From Pseudomonadota bacterium (GTDB taxonomy: Bacteria > Pseudomonadota > Alphaproteobacteria > Sphingomonadales > Sphingomonadaceae), in assembly GCA_023427285.1 (NCBI GenBank), contig JAEZBH010000274.1, positions 1 through 6,556 of the forward strand: DNA of 6,556 nt, in the 5' to 3' direction. Shown here piece after piece: positions 5,641-6,556 of the stretch. Position 1 is the stretch's first letter, and every line of letters starts with the position of its first letter. The translations under genes were made by a program, and so were the position numbers. Below the pieces are notes generated by a model. That model was not told where the DNA came from and did not search any database. It saw nothing but the letters and a program-made list of their open reading frames with translations.

Positions 5641-5925
5641 ATGGAAACCCTGCCCGCTTTCCGCCGCCTGTGCGTTCTCGTGAAATGCGAGGTGGGCCAT
5701 GCCAACAGCGTGGGCGAGCAGATCGTCAGCGGCATTGAGGAAGCGCAGGAGGTTTATTCCATCACCGGCGAATATGACCTGCTGGTAAAATTCCTGCTGC
5801 CGAACCTTCAGGCCATGTCGGATCTGGTGCTGACCAAGCTGCACGCCATCCCCGGCATCAAGGAAACCCACACCTTCGTCTCCTTCCGCGTGTTCGGCGA
5901 AGACATCGGCGATTTCGTCGACTGA
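5641..5925 (+). CDS. Stand-alone Lrp/AsnC-type ligand-binding (RAM) domain protein
   Basis: The 94-residue protein matches the alpha/beta sandwich ligand-binding (RAM) half of Lrp/AsnC regulators: a first strand (RRLCVLVKCEVG), a helix (ANSVGEQIVSGI), the hallmark segment EVYSITGEYDLLVKF at about residues 37-51, a helix (LQAMSDLVLTKLHAI) and the last strand (IKETHTFVSFRVF). There is no helix-turn-helix domain, and the frame has a good ribosome binding site (AGGAG at 5630-5634) directly before its ATG, so it is not a broken full-length regulator. Small proteins of this kind form dimers and higher oligomers and bind amino acids in the family. They may act as effectors by pairing with full-length Lrp-like regulators. 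Its position behind sseA-metC hints at amino-acid sensing, but this is inference. Confidence 0.88.
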   Translation: METLPAFRRLCVLVKCEVGHANSVGEQIVSGIEEAQEVYSITGEYDLLVKFLLPNLQAMSDLVLTKLHAIPGIKETHTFVSFRVFGEDIGDFVD

Positions 5926-5966
5926 GACAAAGCCCCCCCGGTAAATTGCCCCCACAAGAAACCCCG

Positions 5967-6011
5967 CCACCGCTGGCACGTTGAGGCCACAACCTCATGT
6001 CAACGGTGGAG
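5967..6011 (+). promoter_or_regulatory. Inverted repeat overlapping the ribosome binding site of the dehydrogenase gene
   Basis: CCACCG (5967-5972) can pair with CGGTGG (6004-6009), and inside it TGAGG (5982-5986) can pair with CCTCA (5993-5997). The outer arm includes the GGTGGAG Shine-Dalgarno sequence (6005-6011) of the gene starting at 6019. If transcribed, the fold could hide the ribosome binding site. The arms are separated by an uneven internal loop, so stability is uncertain. Confidence 0.35.
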
Positions 6012-6018
6012 CCTTGCG

Positions 6019-6556
6019 ATGAAAGCGGTCGTCTTTCACGGTGTTGGGGATATTCGCATTCAGGACGTGCCCGATCCGAAAATCGAGGATCCGGCAGACG
6101 CCATCGTGCGGCTGACCGCCTCGGCCATTTGCGGCACGGACCTGCATTTCATCCGCGGCACGGTCACCGGCATGAAATCGGGCACCATTCTGGGGCACGA
6201 GGGCGTGGGCGTGGTGGAAGAACTCGGCCCCAACGTGCGCAACTTCGAGATCGGAGACCGCGTCGTCATTCCCTCCACCATTGCCTGCGGGGCGTGCTCC
6301 TACTGCCGCGCCGGATATTTCGCCCAGTGCGACATCGCCAATCCGGGCGGCAAGCGCGCGGGCACGGCATTCTTCGGCGGGCCTGAGGCGGCAGGCGGTT
6401 TTGACGGCCTTCAGGCGGAGAAGGCCCGCATTCCCTTCGCTCACACCGGGCTGGTCAAACTGCCCGATGACGTGTCGGACGATCAGGCGATTCTGCTGTC
6501 GGACATTTTCCCCACCGGCTGGTTCGGGGCCAAGCTGGCAGAGATCACCAAGGGCG
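6019..6556 (+). CDS. Zinc-dependent alcohol dehydrogenase (MDR family), 5' part only
   Basis: The first 179 codons are in the window and the gene runs off the edge. It is a medium-chain dehydrogenase of the GroES-like zinc type, which oxidises an alcohol or aldehyde adduct with NAD(P). Catalytic-zinc residues are visible: C38 in ASAICGTDLH, H60-E61 in GHEGVGVVEELG, and probably D162 in SDIFPTGW. The structural zinc is held by C90, C93, C96 and C104 in the usual C-x2-C-x2-C-x7-C spacing. The start of the Rossmann domain would follow at the edge. The SDIFPTGW motif and the insert GGPEAAGGFDG recall the formaldehyde/glutathione-independent and threonine-dehydrogenase-like subgroup, but the substrate cannot be told from this half. 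The ATG has a fair binding site (GGTGGAG, seven bases upstream). It lies 93 bp after the RAM-domain gene on the same strand, with no clear terminator between them. Confidence 0.92.
   Translation, partial: MKAVVFHGVGDIRIQDVPDPKIEDPADAIVRLTASAICGTDLHFIRGTVTGMKSGTILGHEGVGVVEELGPNVRNFEIGDRVVIPSTIACGACSYCRAGYFAQCDIANPGGKRAGTAFFGGPEAAGGFDGLQAEKARIPFAHTGLVKLPDDVSDDQAILLSDIFPTGWFGAKLAEITKG

Noticed and set aside
1..6556. Defence system, toxin-antitoxin pair, CRISPR array, or mobile element
   Set aside because: No spaced identical repeats, transposase, integrase, nuclease or toxin motifs are present. The enzymes are common metabolic ones.

Overview
The window looks like chromosomal DNA of a GC-rich alphaproteobacterium. 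I infer this from the strong G/C preference at third codon positions in most genes, the style of the encoded proteins, and a C-terminal domain in the first gene that resembles a family named after Caulobacter proteins (CC0125/CC1285). I could not run a search, so the genus is left open. I see no tRNA, rRNA, CRISPR array, insertion sequence or phage gene.

Layout. Bases 1-50 may be the tail of an upstream gene. Next come two genes on the plus strand, 21 bp apart: a secreted, mostly helical protein of unknown function (116-1738) and a cytoplasmic pentapeptide-repeat protein with Qnr-like architecture (1760-2455). A convergent intergenic stretch of 224 bp holds several hairpins and two copies of an intergenic repeat. 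queF, the last enzyme of the preQ0-to-preQ1 step of queuosine synthesis, follows on the minus strand (2680-3138). A 300-bp divergent region then carries a cluster of short TGT(G/C)AA-type repeats. Next is a tight plus-strand sulfur pair, sseA (3-mercaptopyruvate sulfurtransferase, 3439-4278) and metC (cystathionine beta-lyase, 4284-5495), only 5 bp apart. A third repeat copy follows metC. Then come a stand-alone Lrp/AsnC ligand-binding domain gene (5641-5925) and the first 179 codons of a zinc-dependent alcohol dehydrogenase (6019 to the window edge).

How the genes fit together. sseA and metC both act on sulfur amino acids: MetC makes homocysteine, and releases pyruvate and ammonia, from cystathionine, while SseA moves sulfur from 3-mercaptopyruvate. 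Their spacing implies co-transcription and probable translational coupling. The small RAM-domain protein just downstream is the kind of protein that senses amino acids, so a link to metC is possible but is inference only. The other neighbours look functionally independent.

Most of the window is ordinary housekeeping sequence. The parts most worth a second look are the repeated two-part hairpin elements placed 3' of three genes, the repeat cluster between queF and sseA, the unknown secreted protein, and the chromosomal Qnr-like protein beside it.
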